64,000 nt of DNA from Granulicella sp. L46 (GTDB taxonomy: Bacteria; Acidobacteriota; Terriglobia; Terriglobales; Acidobacteriaceae), in contig NZ_LMUT01000012.1 of NCBI RefSeq assembly GCF_009765785.1, forward strand, positions 775,301 to 839,300, written 5' to 3'. The notes under the pieces were generated by a model, which saw only the letters and a list, made by a program, of their open reading frames with translations, searched no databases and was not told where the DNA came from. Each line of letters opens with the position of its first letter. Within the stretch, counting starts at the first letter, position 1. Shown piece after piece: positions 27,439 through 36,784 of the stretch. The position numbers were made by a program, and so were the translations under genes.

Positions 27439-30300
27439 CTAGAAATGGAACGCCACCTCCGCCGTCAACGAACGCGGTGTCACATAGTGTGTTCCGCTGA
27501 AGGTCGAGAGGAAGTTATACAGCGCATACTTATTCGTGATGTTGACGGCTGTCAGCATCGCGCTCCACTTGTACCGCGTGCCCTTGAACAGGTTGTCCTG
27601 CCCAACCGACACATCGAAGAGATTGCGCGGCGCAATGCGCGGTGGGTTGTGGTCGTTGCTGCCTGTACCTGGTGCAGGAATACTGATCAGCGTTGAGGTA
27701 AGCTGCGAGGCCTCGCACGCATAGTAGTTCGTTCCCGGAACCAGCTCGCCGATCTGGTTGGTTCCGTTCGCCTTCACACCATCGCAGCTAAGTCCTGCCT
27801 GAAACTCCTGGTCGGGAGTGAACGGCAAATATACCGCCGCTCCCGTTACCGGATTCGGCGAACCCGATATGCCGTTGTCAACCAGCAGCACAGCCGGCTG
27901 ACCATTCAGCGTAGCGGGCGTCCCATCAGGCGCAAACGAGCTGTTTGGGCACGCCCCGTTAGGATCGGTCACGTTGTAGCAGGGAGCCGAACCCGCCACC
28001 AGGCCGCTATCGTAACGCCAGTTGAAGCTGACCCACGGGCTGCGCGCCCCAGGAAGCTGATACTGGAAATGAGTCGTCTGGTTGAACTTCTCGTCGTGGT
28101 CAATCCGGAATGGATAATTCACGTCTCCCGGCGCAACCCCGCTCGTCGCTCCAGCGCCTGCAACCTGCGGCCCATAGAAGCGCGCGGCCACCGAAGATGC
28201 CACCCAAAATGCCGAGAAGCCGTGCGTAACCGGCACATCGGCATGCAGCATGTACCCCGGGATCTTGGAATTGTGCCAGTCGATCGGGAAGGTGATCGGT
28301 GTATTGCCGAGCACGCTGAAGTCGAAGGCGTTGTGCGTGTACTTCCAGATGTACTCGCCAGAGAACACGAGGTGCTTGCCGGCAGCCTGCTGAAAGCCCG
28401 CATGAAACTCGTTGCGGAAGCCGGGCTCCAGCGTGTTGCCCACCGTCGTCTGGCATGCCAGCAGCGGCGACAGCACAGCATTGGCGCAGCCTTGGCTCGA
28501 CAGCACGAGGTTCTCGTTGAATGGCGACTCCAGCGTCCGCGCGTAGGAGAGGCGAAGAATCGTCGCCGTCTTTTTCACGTTATACGAGATGCCAACCCGC
28601 GGCTCCGCCTGCCGAGCAATCGCGAGCCCATTGTAAAGATCGCCACGGATGCCCAGATTGAGCAGCCAGTTCTTGACCGCAATCTGGTCCTCCAGATAAA
28701 GCCCGAGCTCCTTCACATCGGTGTGACCATCAAAGTTGTAAAGACTTCCACCGCGTGTCAGATCGTACGGCGCCAGCACAGACAGATAATTTCCATTGGG
28801 CAGGGACGTGCCGGAGGGACACTGATTCTGGCTCGCATACCCGGGCAATGGATTCCCTAACACATCCATACATGGAGAATTGAACGTGTTATTCACGATC
28901 CCCAGCGTGTCATTCTCACGCAGGAATGTCTGCGAATAAACACCTCCCAACTTGATATTGTTAATTCCTTTCACGTACGAGATATCCGCATGGACACCGG
29001 CATTCGTCAGCGATCGCGACTGCGAGATGCTCTGGTTTTGCAGCGTTACCGGACCCAGGTCCGCCAGCGGATTATCGCTCGCATAGTAGTTGTACGCATC
29101 GCGGCGCACGTAGCCGCCAATGTTGAACACCGAGTTCTGATTCAGCGTAAGCGTGTACGACGGTGCAATGTCGAACGTGACAATCTTGGAACGCTGATCG
29201 GTATTGCCCACATTGACGAACAGCGGATCTGCAGATGTCCCACCATTCACGGCGCCAGTGTTCGCCACATTCTGAACGTTCAGATTGTCCAGAGAGTTTG
29301 GTGTTTGAAACCACGAACGGCTTACATTCAAATTCAGATGAGCGGTGCTCCGTGCGGATAACTGCCGATCCGCGCGATCGAAGAAATTGAACTCGTTGCC
29401 CTTGTCATGGAACACCTTGAACTCCGGCGGATCGAGGAAGCGCCCTGTATCCAGTCCATCGATCTCGAAGAAGTTGCCCCAGCTTTTGCCGCCATAGCTG
29501 ATATCAAACGAACCTGTCGACGACCCAAAGCTCCCGTACGATGTCGATACCGATCCGGTCGGCGTAGTCACCCCCATGCCCGAACGTGTTGTCACATCAA
29601 TCACCAGGCTGGTCTTTCCGCCATACTCAGCCGGCGGCGCACCAGAGATGACCTCGAGCGATTGCACAGAGTTGGACGGAAGCTGATTCGAGAAAACTTT
29701 GCTCTGCTGATCCGTGATGGGTTGTCCATCGATCGAGAACGAGTTCGATGCATGATCGCCAAGCCCATGGAACAGCCCGTTCGAATCCGCCGCGACGCCC
29801 GGCGAAGCCAGCGTTACCAGCGAACTCAGTGACGACGAATTGCTCTCCAGCGGCAGCTTTTGGAATGCCGCCCGATCGATATCCGTGTGGAACGTCGGGT
29901 CATTCTCAACCATGTCATCGGACGCCTCGACCGTCACACTCTGCGACGAGGTTGCAACTTGCAACGCGAAAGCAACCGTCACCAGCACGTTCGAATTCAC
30001 GGCGATCTGCTTGCTGGCAGGCTGGAAGCCAGCTTCACTCACCACTAAGTGATATGGATTGAAGGGGAGATTGAAGAACTGGAACGCTCCACTCGAATCA
30101 GCCGTCGCTGTGCGCGAAAGCCCGCTCACCGGATTCGAGATCACCACGGTTGCCCCGGGAATCACAGCCCCGGTGGAGTCGGTCACGGTACCACTTACGC
30201 TGCCCGACGTACTCTGCCCTACAGCGGCCCCTACACCGAACATCATCATCCAACTCAGCGCAAGCACGCCGATGAAGCGGTTCAAAAAAACTCTATACAT
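27439..30300 (-). CDS. TonB-dependent receptor with carboxypeptidase-regulatory-like domain
   Basis: Outer-membrane receptor, 953 residues from the ATG at 30300, which is preceded by AGGAG at 7 nt. A signal peptide (RFIGVLALSWMMMFGVGAAV) leads into a regulatory-like beta-sandwich (SGTVTDSTGAVIPGATV), then a true plug (SNSFSIDGQPITDQQSKV, SGAPPAEYGGKTSLVIDV) and a 22-strand-type barrel ending AEVAFHF. Unlike the two receptors at the left end it has a classical plug, so it was not copied from them. The long loops carry paired Cys (PCMDVLGN, QNQCPSG). A small His/Cys protein gene lies upstream; the pair may concern metal uptake, which is only an inference. Confidence 0.9.
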   Translation of the reverse strand: MYRVFLNRFIGVLALSWMMMFGVGAAVGQSTSGSVSGTVTDSTGAVIPGATVVISNPVSGLSRTATADSSGAFQFFNLPFNPYHLVVSEAGFQPASKQIAVNSNVLVTVAFALQVATSSQSVTVEASDDMVENDPTFHTDIDRAAFQKLPLESNSSSLSSLVTLASPGVAADSNGLFHGLGDHASNSFSIDGQPITDQQSKVFSNQLPSNSVQSLEVISGAPPAEYGGKTSLVIDVTTRSGMGVTTPTGSVSTSYGSFGSSTGSFDISYGGKSWGNFFEIDGLDTGRFLDPPEFKVFHDKGNEFNFFDRADRQLSARSTAHLNLNVSRSWFQTPNSLDNLNVQNVANTGAVNGGTSADPLFVNVGNTDQRSKIVTFDIAPSYTLTLNQNSVFNIGGYVRRDAYNYYASDNPLADLGPVTLQNQSISQSRSLTNAGVHADISYVKGINNIKLGGVYSQTFLRENDTLGIVNNTFNSPCMDVLGNPLPGYASQNQCPSGTSLPNGNYLSVLAPYDLTRGGSLYNFDGHTDVKELGLYLEDQIAVKNWLLNLGIRGDLYNGLAIARQAEPRVGISYNVKKTATILRLSYARTLESPFNENLVLSSQGCANAVLSPLLACQTTVGNTLEPGFRNEFHAGFQQAAGKHLVFSGEYIWKYTHNAFDFSVLGNTPITFPIDWHNSKIPGYMLHADVPVTHGFSAFWVASSVAARFYGPQVAGAGATSGVAPGDVNYPFRIDHDEKFNQTTHFQYQLPGARSPWVSFNWRYDSGLVAGSAPCYNVTDPNGACPNSSFAPDGTPATLNGQPAVLLVDNGISGSPNPVTGAAVYLPFTPDQEFQAGLSCDGVKANGTNQIGELVPGTNYYACEASQLTSTLISIPAPGTGSNDHNPPRIAPRNLFDVSVGQDNLFKGTRYKWSAMLTAVNITNKYALYNFLSTFSGTHYVTPRSLTAEVAFHF

Positions 30301-30469
30301 TCCAAAACTCCTGTCTGTTAGCACCAAAGGCGCCGAAGCCTTTATGCGGCTACGGCCGGTCCAGCGTCAGCGGCCTCACGGCGCAACTGCTGAACTCCTA
30401 AAGAAGATTGCCCGGTCTATAACCCGGCACCGCGCGCATGTAGGCACGGCAATCTTCCGCATCTTTCAG
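30301..30469 (-). promoter_or_regulatory. structured leader between the His/Cys protein and the receptor gene
   Basis: A 169-nt gap on the minus strand. A 10-bp perfect inverted repeat GAAGATTGCC/GGCAATCTTC spans 30403-30457 with 35 nt between the arms, followed by CTTT and then a second hairpin AAAGGC/GCCTTT at 30326-30343 just ahead of the AGGAG site. This could be a terminator plus promoter for the receptor, or a leader that switches conformation. It does not match any riboswitch class I recognise. Confidence 0.5.
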
Positions 30470-30838
30470 TTACAGAGTTTCTACGGGCGGTGGCCTGCTG
30501 AACATCGCGTAGTGCCACTGCGTCTCAGGCGCGTGATTTAACGCCTGCACCACCTTGCACTCCACCAGCGTCATGAGCAGGGTGTTGGTATGGGCCGCGA
30601 CCGGCAGCGCCGAGTGCATCGCTACGCAAAGCGGACAATGCTCCTCACCACCCGGCCCCTGCGATCCGTTCGGCAGCGATCCCGCGTGTATCGCGTTCTG
30701 CGGAAGCCACTGCCCATGGATATGAATCGCCTGGACCGAACTCGCGCCAACGACCAGCAGCAGGCACGCAAACGTCAGCACGCGCAGCCATAAAGGATGC
30801 GCCCGCTCACCAGCTCCGCGTTGTGCTTGTTTCGTCAA
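30470..30838 (-). CDS. small DUF2946-like His/Cys protein, likely secreted
   Basis: Protein of 122 residues with an N-terminal hydrophobic segment (LWLRVLTFACLLLVVGASS) and a C-terminal part with a cluster of potential metal ligands: AIHIHGQW, then EEHCPLCVAMHSALP. The CPLC pair followed by His resembles DUF2946, small proteins often encoded next to copper-linked TonB receptors. The start is unclear: a TTG at 30838 gives the full length but has no good ribosome binding site. It lies immediately upstream of a TonB-dependent receptor gene in the same orientation. A metal-binding function is a hypothesis from the motif and context. Confidence 0.6.
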   Translation of the reverse strand: MTKQAQRGAGERAHPLWLRVLTFACLLLVVGASSVQAIHIHGQWLPQNAIHAGSLPNGSQGPGGEEHCPLCVAMHSALPVAAHTNTLLMTLVECKVVQALNHAPETQWHYAMFSRPPPVETL

Positions 30839-30935
30839 GGGTTCAGGTCAGGAGAAAGTCGGCCTGCGCCAACCTCTTCCAGTATGACGCAATTCGACCC
30901 GTTCCGGTCTCTTTTTATTCTTGCCCTGCCGGACC

Positions 30936-31925
30936 CTACCCGCGAATCGCCTTTGTAATCGCGGGAACTACCTCAAACAAATCACCCACCACGCCAATAT
31001 CCGCGACCTCGAAGATGGGCGCGTCGGCATCCTTGTTGATCGCCACCACCGTCTTCGCACCCTTCATTCCCACCAGGTGTTGAATGGCGCCGGAGATCCC
31101 CACCGCCAGATAAAGTTTCGGCGCAACCGTCTGCCCCGAGCTTCCCACCTGCCGCTCCATGGGCAACCACCCCGCGTCGCAGATCGGGCGCGACGCCGCC
31201 AGCTCCGCCCCCAGAGCGCTCGCCAGATCTTCCACCAGCTTCAGATTGTCCTGCTCCCCAATCCCTCGGCCAACGCTGACAATGACCGCGGCTGTCGATA
31301 GATCGACCGTCTGCGCCGCCTCGCGAAACGGCTCGCCCGGCTTGGTCCGAATCTTCGCCGCATCCAGCTTCGGCGCAAACGTCTTCACCTCAGCCGAGCC
31401 CGGCGCAACCGCGTCCGCGCGAAAACTTCCCGCCTGCACCGATAGAAAGCACACCCCGCCCTCACTCCTGTGGCGATATTCCGCATTCAACTTTCCCTGC
31501 ATCCACTGCCGCACGAAGAACGGCCCACTCTGCGCATCGGCAACCTCGATCGCCGTGACATCGCCGATCAACACCTCGCCCATCCGCGTTGCCAGCGCCG
31601 GCGCAAAATCTCTTACCTGGTAGGTATGCGGCAGCACCACAAACTTCGGCTTCGTCTCCACAATCAACTGTTGGAGCGCCGCAACCCAGCCGTCCGCCGT
31701 GTACTCGGCCAGCAGCGAATCACCCACAGCCCACACACCATTCAACTTCTTCGTCGCCAACTCCGCAGCCAGCGGCGCGATCGCCGCGCCCTCACCCAGC
31801 ACCACAGCCGAGCATGACATACCAAGCTCATTGCTCAGCTTCTGCGCTGCGGCCAACGCCTCAAAACTCATCCGGTGCCAGCCCGCACCCTTGGTCTCCA
31901 ACACCACCAACACATTGCTGCTCAT
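30936..31925 (-). CDS. etfA: electron transfer flavoprotein alpha subunit
   Basis: FAD-binding subunit of a soluble ETF that accepts electrons from acyl-CoA or other dehydrogenases. The N-terminal half is the ETF alpha/beta domain; the C-terminal FAD domain has SVGRGIGEQDNLKLVEDLA, GAELAASRPICDAGWLP, RQVGSSGQTVAP and VGISGAIQHLVGMKGA, all diagnostic. The ATG at 31925 has GGAG at an 8-nt spacing; Met codons further upstream fit worse. It is the last gene of etfD-etfB-etfA. Confidence 0.95.
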   Translation of the reverse strand: MSSNVLVVLETKGAGWHRMSFEALAAAQKLSNELGMSCSAVVLGEGAAIAPLAAELATKKLNGVWAVGDSLLAEYTADGWVAALQQLIVETKPKFVVLPHTYQVRDFAPALATRMGEVLIGDVTAIEVADAQSGPFFVRQWMQGKLNAEYRHRSEGGVCFLSVQAGSFRADAVAPGSAEVKTFAPKLDAAKIRTKPGEPFREAAQTVDLSTAAVIVSVGRGIGEQDNLKLVEDLASALGAELAASRPICDAGWLPMERQVGSSGQTVAPKLYLAVGISGAIQHLVGMKGAKTVVAINKDADAPIFEVADIGVVGDLFEVVPAITKAIRG

Positions 31926-31985
31926 AGCCATTTCTCCATGTCCAAAGTTAGTTCGCCGTGCGCGTAGCACCCGTACGCGCAGTAC

Positions 31986-32765
31986 TCATAGCACCTTCAC
32001 TTCGAACCTCAACTTCTCTACCAGCTTCGCCGCAATCTCATCGGCCGATCCTGTTAGCATCTCCGTCTGTTTCACCCGCGTAGGCGGCGACACCTTCAGC
32101 ACCTCATCTACACGCTTCGCCGCAGCCGCAGCCGGAGCCTCGCGCATCTCCTTCTGCCGCGCCTTCTTGATCCCCATCAGCGTCGCGTAGCGCAGACGGT
32201 TGCCGCCTGACTGAATCGTCAGCAACGCCGGCAACGGCATCTCGACATGTTGCATCCACCCGTCTTCTAACTCACGCTTGACCTTAATTCCCGCGCCCGC
32301 AAGCTCCACATGCAACACCAGCGTCGCATGCGGAACTCCCAGCAGCTCCGCCATCACCACACCCGTCTGCCCTGCTCCCAAATCATCCGACTGCAAGCCC
32401 GTCAGCACGAGGTCCGGAGACTCACCCTTCACCGCATCCGCGAGCAGCCGCGCCACGTCCAGTGTGTCCCGGCACATCAGGGCGTTATCCCCATCCTCCG
32501 GCGTCACCACATGCACGGCGCGATCCGCACCCTTGGCCAGCGCCTCGCGCAGCGTACTCTGCACACGCTCCGGCCCCGCGCAGAGCACCACGACCTCGCC
32601 ATCTCCCGCGCGCTCTTTCAACTGCAGCGCCTCTTCGAGCGCGTACGCGTCGGGCTCATTCATCGTCCACGCAAGATCGCTCTCATCCACGCTGCGACCA
32701 TCCGCAGCCACGCGCACCACCGCATCGCGCTCCGGAACCTGCTTTACCGCCACCACAATTTTCAT
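31986..32765 (-). CDS. etfB: electron transfer flavoprotein beta subunit
   Basis: AMP-binding ETF subunit, 259 residues from the ATG at 32765 (GGAG at 6 nt). MKIVVAVKQVPE, WTMNEPDAYALEEAL, the signature GLQSDDLGAGQTGVVMAELLG and LPALLTIQSGGNRLRYATL are characteristic. The gene lies 60 bp upstream of etfA and 79 bp downstream of etfD on the same strand. No bifurcation-specific feature can be judged from sequence by eye; the EtfD partner points to a non-bifurcating, quinone-reducing system. Confidence 0.95.
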   Translation of the reverse strand: MKIVVAVKQVPERDAVVRVAADGRSVDESDLAWTMNEPDAYALEEALQLKERAGDGEVVVLCAGPERVQSTLREALAKGADRAVHVVTPEDGDNALMCRDTLDVARLLADAVKGESPDLVLTGLQSDDLGAGQTGVVMAELLGVPHATLVLHVELAGAGIKVKRELEDGWMQHVEMPLPALLTIQSGGNRLRYATLMGIKKARQKEMREAPAAAAAKRVDEVLKVSPPTRVKQTEMLTGSADEIAAKLVEKLRFEVKVL

Positions 32766-32843
32766 CTCGAACTCCACATGATTCAGACGCAAGCCATCAT
32801 CGCCAGCCTACCGCACCCGGCACAACCTCGTCTTGACCCGCGT

Positions 32844-34748
32844 TCAATTCTCGCCAGGCTTCCCATCCCGATCGTTTGTTTGCATTGCCAGCCCCCGCGC
32901 CGCCAGTTGCGCAATATCCAGCAACTGCGGTGGCGCCTCTCCACCCACGGCTCCCAGCGCATCGCGGAACATCGAGTTGCAGAACGGGCAAGCCGTCCCA
33001 ATCGTCTGCGCGCCCGTAGCGATCAGCTCCTTCGCTCGCACATGGCTCACGCGCTCACCGCTTTCTTCGCCCAGGAACGCCAGCCCACCCCCGGCCCCGC
33101 AACAGAACGACCGCTCGCGATGCCGCTCTGCTTCGACTAACTCGCCAGCGGTCGCGACCACCGCGCGCGGCTCGTCATACACGTCTTGATATCGTCCCAA
33201 ATAGCATGGGTCGTGATAGACAATGCTCTCGCCCTTCTGCTGCGGCAGCAGGTGAGCATGCCGCGCCATGAACTCCGAGTGGTGCTCAATCTCGGGCGCG
33301 ACGCCATACTCCAGCCAGTCTGTCGCCATCGTCCTCACGCAGTGCGGACAGATCGTCACAATCTTTTTTACGCCCGCCATTGCAAACGCCTTCAGCCCCT
33401 GCTCCGCGAGATCCCCGAACAACAGATCATTGCCCAGCCGCCGCGCCGGATCCCCCGTACACTTCTCCTTCTTCAGCACGCCAAACTGCGTCCCCAGCGC
33501 CCGCATCACGCGCGCAAAGTCCGACACGATCTCGCGCCCCTTCGGGTCATAACTCCCCATGCACCCCAGCCACAGGCAGTATTCCTGCGAGCCGTCAAAG
33601 ATTGGAAACTCCTGTTTCGCAATAAACTTGTCGCGCTCGGTCGAACTCATACCCAGCGAGTTCCCCTGCTTCTCGAGCGCCAGAAAAAGCTTCGTCCCAT
33701 ACTTGTCTTCCCACGCCCCGGTATTCACCGCACCGCGCCGCAGGCCGATCAGCACCGGCAAATGCTGCACGCCCACCGGACACTGAAACTCACACGCCCC
33801 ACACGTCGTGCACTCAAACGCGGCCTCCATGGACAGCGCTGGTTGCGCGCCGTCCAGCAACGCCACCTCGCTGCCCGGACCCTCCGTATTTAGATAGGAC
33901 CTCACCCCCAGCACAATCTCTTTCGGGTTCAGCACCTTCCCTGTCGTCGACGCCGGGCAGTGTTCCGTGCACCGCCCGCACTCCACGCAGCTATACGCCT
34001 GCAGCGCAATCAACTGTGTCAGGTCCTTCCCCGCGACCAGCCCGAAGTCATCATCCCCCTCCAGCTTCGGAAGCTGCGAAAACTCCGGTCGCTTCAAGAA
34101 CACAGTCAGCGGACTCAACACCAAATGCAAATGCTTGGTCCCCGGAATAATCGGCAGAAACACCAGCAGCACCAGTGTGTGCACCCACCACAACCCCAAC
34201 GCGGCCCCACCGCCGTCGTCCACAAACAGCGCCGCCAGGTACGTCGCCATCAGCAGGAAGATTAGCCCCGCTATCACGCCCGACTCCACCGAAACCTCCG
34301 CCCCCAACCACCGCGGCCGTACTACAAATCGACGGATAAACAGTCCGGCAATACTCACTGCAACCAGCAACGCCCACACGGCCGCAAACATCACATAGAA
34401 CGTCCCAAACCACCCCGCGTACTGTAGAAACCCATGCCCAAACCCCACCGCGATATGATTCAGCGTCACCAGCGCGAACGCCAGGAACCCCCAGAACACA
34501 AACGCATGCGCCAAGCCCGGCAGCGGCCGTTGCTCAATCACCTTGGCCTGGCAGAGCACCTCCCAAAAGAACTTCCAAACCCGAGCGCCCACTGGCCGCA
34601 GCGAAAAGTCCGTGTCCTTCTTCGAGCGCAAAACATTCCGCGCAATCGGCGACAGCCGCCACGCAAACACTCCCAGCGACGCGACGATCACAGCCGCCAG
34701 CAACACCTTCTCGGCTACAGGAAACGCGGCGGGCTCCGCCAAACTCAT
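32844..34748 (-). CDS. etfD: EtfD-like membrane Fe-S oxidoreductase (ETF:quinone)
   Basis: Membrane-bound heterodisulfide-reductase-like protein. The N-terminal third has five to six helices of a nitrate-reductase-gamma-like cytochrome domain; two 4Fe-4S motifs follow (CVECGRCTEHCPA and CTTCGACEFQCPVG), then two CCG domains (CLWLGCMGSYDPKG and FCCGAGGG). Such proteins (EtfD/EMO) pass electrons from ETF to menaquinone, replacing the classical ETF-QO. Its position directly upstream of etfB and etfA supports this. The start is uncertain: ATG 34748 fits the membrane N-terminus; GTG 34784 and ATG 34796, the latter near GGAGG-like sites, are alternatives. Confidence 0.85.
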   Translation of the reverse strand: MSLAEPAAFPVAEKVLLAAVIVASLGVFAWRLSPIARNVLRSKKDTDFSLRPVGARVWKFFWEVLCQAKVIEQRPLPGLAHAFVFWGFLAFALVTLNHIAVGFGHGFLQYAGWFGTFYVMFAAVWALLVAVSIAGLFIRRFVVRPRWLGAEVSVESGVIAGLIFLLMATYLAALFVDDGGGAALGLWWVHTLVLLVFLPIIPGTKHLHLVLSPLTVFLKRPEFSQLPKLEGDDDFGLVAGKDLTQLIALQAYSCVECGRCTEHCPASTTGKVLNPKEIVLGVRSYLNTEGPGSEVALLDGAQPALSMEAAFECTTCGACEFQCPVGVQHLPVLIGLRRGAVNTGAWEDKYGTKLFLALEKQGNSLGMSSTERDKFIAKQEFPIFDGSQEYCLWLGCMGSYDPKGREIVSDFARVMRALGTQFGVLKKEKCTGDPARRLGNDLLFGDLAEQGLKAFAMAGVKKIVTICPHCVRTMATDWLEYGVAPEIEHHSEFMARHAHLLPQQKGESIVYHDPCYLGRYQDVYDEPRAVVATAGELVEAERHRERSFCCGAGGGLAFLGEESGERVSHVRAKELIATGAQTIGTACPFCNSMFRDALGAVGGEAPPQLLDIAQLAARGLAMQTNDRDGKPGEN

Positions 34749-34865
34749 GCTTACTTTTAACTCATCGAACGCCACAGCAATCACGCCTGCCTCCATACCT
34801 CTCGGCGAGGCCACAATAGCAGACCCGCCGCACCGTTTGCCGTGACGCCCATCGCCGCAAATGAA

Positions 34866-34889
34866 AACGGCGAGCCGCAGCTCGCCGTT
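34866..34889 (-). terminator. terminator upstream of the etf operon
   Basis: A perfect 10-bp stem AACGGCGAGC/GCTCGCCGTT with a 4-nt loop; on the minus strand it ends in TTTTCATTTG. It closes the small membrane-protein gene and isolates the etf operon. Confidence 0.8.
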
Positions 34890-34907
34890 CACGTAATCCA
34901 GAAATCC

Positions 34908-35192
34908 TTAGTAGCTGAAGAACTCGTTCAGCCCGCGCCGCAGTTGAATCCCGCTCACAATGCAGGTGAAGGATACCAGGAAGAGAAATGCATCCCAATA
35001 CCCCAACGGGTGAATCCAGCCCGGCGAATACGTAAAATCTTGGCCGCTCCACAGTGTGATAATCGTGCCGATAATCAGCGTTTGAAATCCAATCACCAAC
35101 AACAGTTGCCCGCGACGCCGGCGGCGATCGATCACGTCCACCTGCTCCGGCGTAAGGTGCCGCTCTTCCACCGGGATCAACTTGTTGCTCAT
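34908..35192 (-). CDS. small two-helix membrane protein, unknown function
   Basis: Protein of 94 residues from the ATG at 35192, which has a strong AGGAGG site at 7 nt. A charged N-terminus (PVEERHLTPEQVDVIDRRRRRG) precedes two membrane helices (LLLVIGFQTLIIGTIITLW and WDAFLFLVSFTCIVSGIQL). No family is recognised. A terminator separates it from the etf genes. Confidence 0.7.
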   Translation of the reverse strand: MSNKLIPVEERHLTPEQVDVIDRRRRRGQLLLVIGFQTLIIGTIITLWSGQDFTYSPGWIHPLGYWDAFLFLVSFTCIVSGIQLRRGLNEFFSY

Positions 35193-35290
35193 TGCGCTTC
35201 CTCCTGCGACTCTTCGCATTAAATCACAAACCGCTGCCCGGAGCGAAACAGCCGCGCCCCGCCAACCCAGCGTTCAACTGAACCCAGCCG

Positions 35291-35638
35291 TCAGCCCAGC
35301 GTCCGTCGCCCAAACGCAGCCCGAATCCGCTCTGCACGATTCTCCGCTGTTCCCACAGCCGCCTCCTGCAAATCAGCGACGGACTGGATCCCGACCACCT
35401 CAAACCGCTTGCGACAGCGAATGTTCTTACAGCCCACCAGGTCATCTCGCCGCACCATGTAACTGCGCGCCTTGGCGAACTTTGCCCGATCCAGCTCATC
35501 GGCCCCGCGCGGCACCTGTGCCCGCTTGCGCCGCACCAGCCAGCTCAGCTCATACTCACCCGGCTGCCCGCAATGCGGACAGACCATCGTGTGCCTCTTC
35601 TGTTCCGTTACTTCCTCGAAGAAGTCGCGCTCTTCCAT
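35291..35638 (-). CDS. zinc-ribbon-like hypothetical protein
   Basis: Protein of 115 residues from the ATG at 35638 (GAGGG at 5 nt). VCPHCGQPGEYELSW and GCKNIRCRKRFEVVG give a C-x2-C and a C-x4-C pair, a probable zinc ribbon. The rest is basic and helical. The role is unknown; nucleic-acid or protein binding is typical of such ribbons. It is separated by about 100 bp from the neighbouring small membrane protein. Confidence 0.65.
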   Translation of the reverse strand: MEERDFFEEVTEQKRHTMVCPHCGQPGEYELSWLVRRKRAQVPRGADELDRAKFAKARSYMVRRDDLVGCKNIRCRKRFEVVGIQSVADLQEAAVGTAENRAERIRAAFGRRTLG

Positions 35639-35834
35639 CGTTACCCTCAAATTCCAGGTCTAGTCAGAGACCCGAGCGTTCAACCAGGTTCAAGAATACG
35701 CCTTTGCCTCCCTTCCGGAGCGACGCCAGAACGTATTGGCTCTCCGCGCCGCCTTCATTTTTTTTCGCCCCTGAATCTGTATATGCAACGTCCATCAGGA
35801 GTACGCTGTACATCACGAAGGAGGTCCAGCACGC

Positions 35835-36017
35835 ATGCCCAAGTCCAAGGCAAAGAAAGAAGTGTTCTCCGCGACCAAAGCTGTGAAGGCCAACGCCCGC
35901 GAACGCCTGGGAACGCCCCCGCCCTCGCACCCCCTCCCCACCATCAAGGACAAGATCACCGCTCGTCCTAAACACAAGGAAACCCTCGCCGACCTGCTGG
36001 AAGCCAAGGAAGAATAG
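35835..36017 (+). CDS. small basic protein, unknown function
   Basis: Protein of 60 residues with a very strong GGAGGT ribosome binding site at 35819-35824. It is Lys-rich at the start (MPKSKAKKEVFSATKAVKAN) and ends with KETLADLLEAKEE. The strong translation signal and its tight linkage (2 bp) to the SIMPL-domain gene support a real gene. No domain is recognised. Confidence 0.7.
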   Translation: MPKSKAKKEVFSATKAVKANARERLGTPPPSHPLPTIKDKITARPKHKETLADLLEAKEE

Positions 36018-36019
36018 CC

Positions 36020-36748
36020 ATGAGCCTCCCCCGCCTCTCCATCGTCGCCGCCCTCTGCCTCGCCGCCCTCCCCCTCGCCGCGCAGCAGATCCAGATCAGC
36101 AAGGACAATAAGACCATCTCCGTCACCGCAACCGCTGAGGCCTCTGCCGTTGCCGACACCGCTGTCGTCTCCATCGGCTTCAACTCCTTCGGCGGCGAGC
36201 AGGACGGGACCTACGCCAGCGCCACCGAAACCTCCAACGCCATCGTCTCCGCCATCACCGCCTCGGGCATCGCGAAGGACGCCATCCAGAGTCAGGAGCA
36301 AAGCCTGACGCCGCTCAATCCTGAAGATTTTCAGAACAAGACGCGCTACGTCGAAGGCATGCGCTTCCAGTTCTCGCAGCGCTGGCAAGTCACCGTTCCC
36401 GCCGACCAGGCAGCGAAGGTTCTGCAACTAGCCATCACCCACGGCGCGAACAATAGCGGCGGCATCGACTGGCAACTCAAGAGCGACGACGCTCTTCAAG
36501 CCGAAGCCGCTCAGAAGGCCCTCAATCGCGCCCGCGATATCGCCCAGCACATGGCCCAGGGCCTCGGCGCGAAGCTCGGCACCCTCCTCTACGCCAGCAA
36601 CCAGACCCCGGTGGTCAGCGGCATTGGCCCGCGCATGTACGCAATGGCCGCAGCCCCAGAAGACAAGCGCTCCCGGCAACCCCTAGCCATCTCCCCCGAT
36701 CACATCACCCGCTCCGCCACGGTCAACGCCGTCTTCGCGATCGAATAA
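36020..36748 (+). CDS. SIMPL-domain (DUF541) secreted protein
   Basis: Secreted protein of 242 residues with a signal peptide (LSIVAALCLAALPLAAQ) and a SIMPL domain, seen from ISVTATAEASAVADTAVVSIGF, ALNRARDIAQHMAQGLGAKLG and the final RSATVNAVFAIE. SIMPL proteins form periplasmic oligomers; their role is not settled (a link to interferon-like or oxidative-stress phenotypes exists in other systems). It follows a 60-residue protein gene by 2 bp, so they form an operon. Confidence 0.88.
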   Translation: MSLPRLSIVAALCLAALPLAAQQIQISKDNKTISVTATAEASAVADTAVVSIGFNSFGGEQDGTYASATETSNAIVSAITASGIAKDAIQSQEQSLTPLNPEDFQNKTRYVEGMRFQFSQRWQVTVPADQAAKVLQLAITHGANNSGGIDWQLKSDDALQAEAAQKALNRARDIAQHMAQGLGAKLGTLLYASNQTPVVSGIGPRMYAMAAAPEDKRSRQPLAISPDHITRSATVNAVFAIE

Positions 36749-36784
36749 ACCCGCCTTCCACCGCGCGTCGAAGAGTTCGCCTCC

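Noticed and set aside
30301..30469. Cobalamin or other known riboswitch ahead of the TonB receptor
   Set aside because: I looked for conserved riboswitch core boxes in the leader and saw none; only generic hairpins are present.
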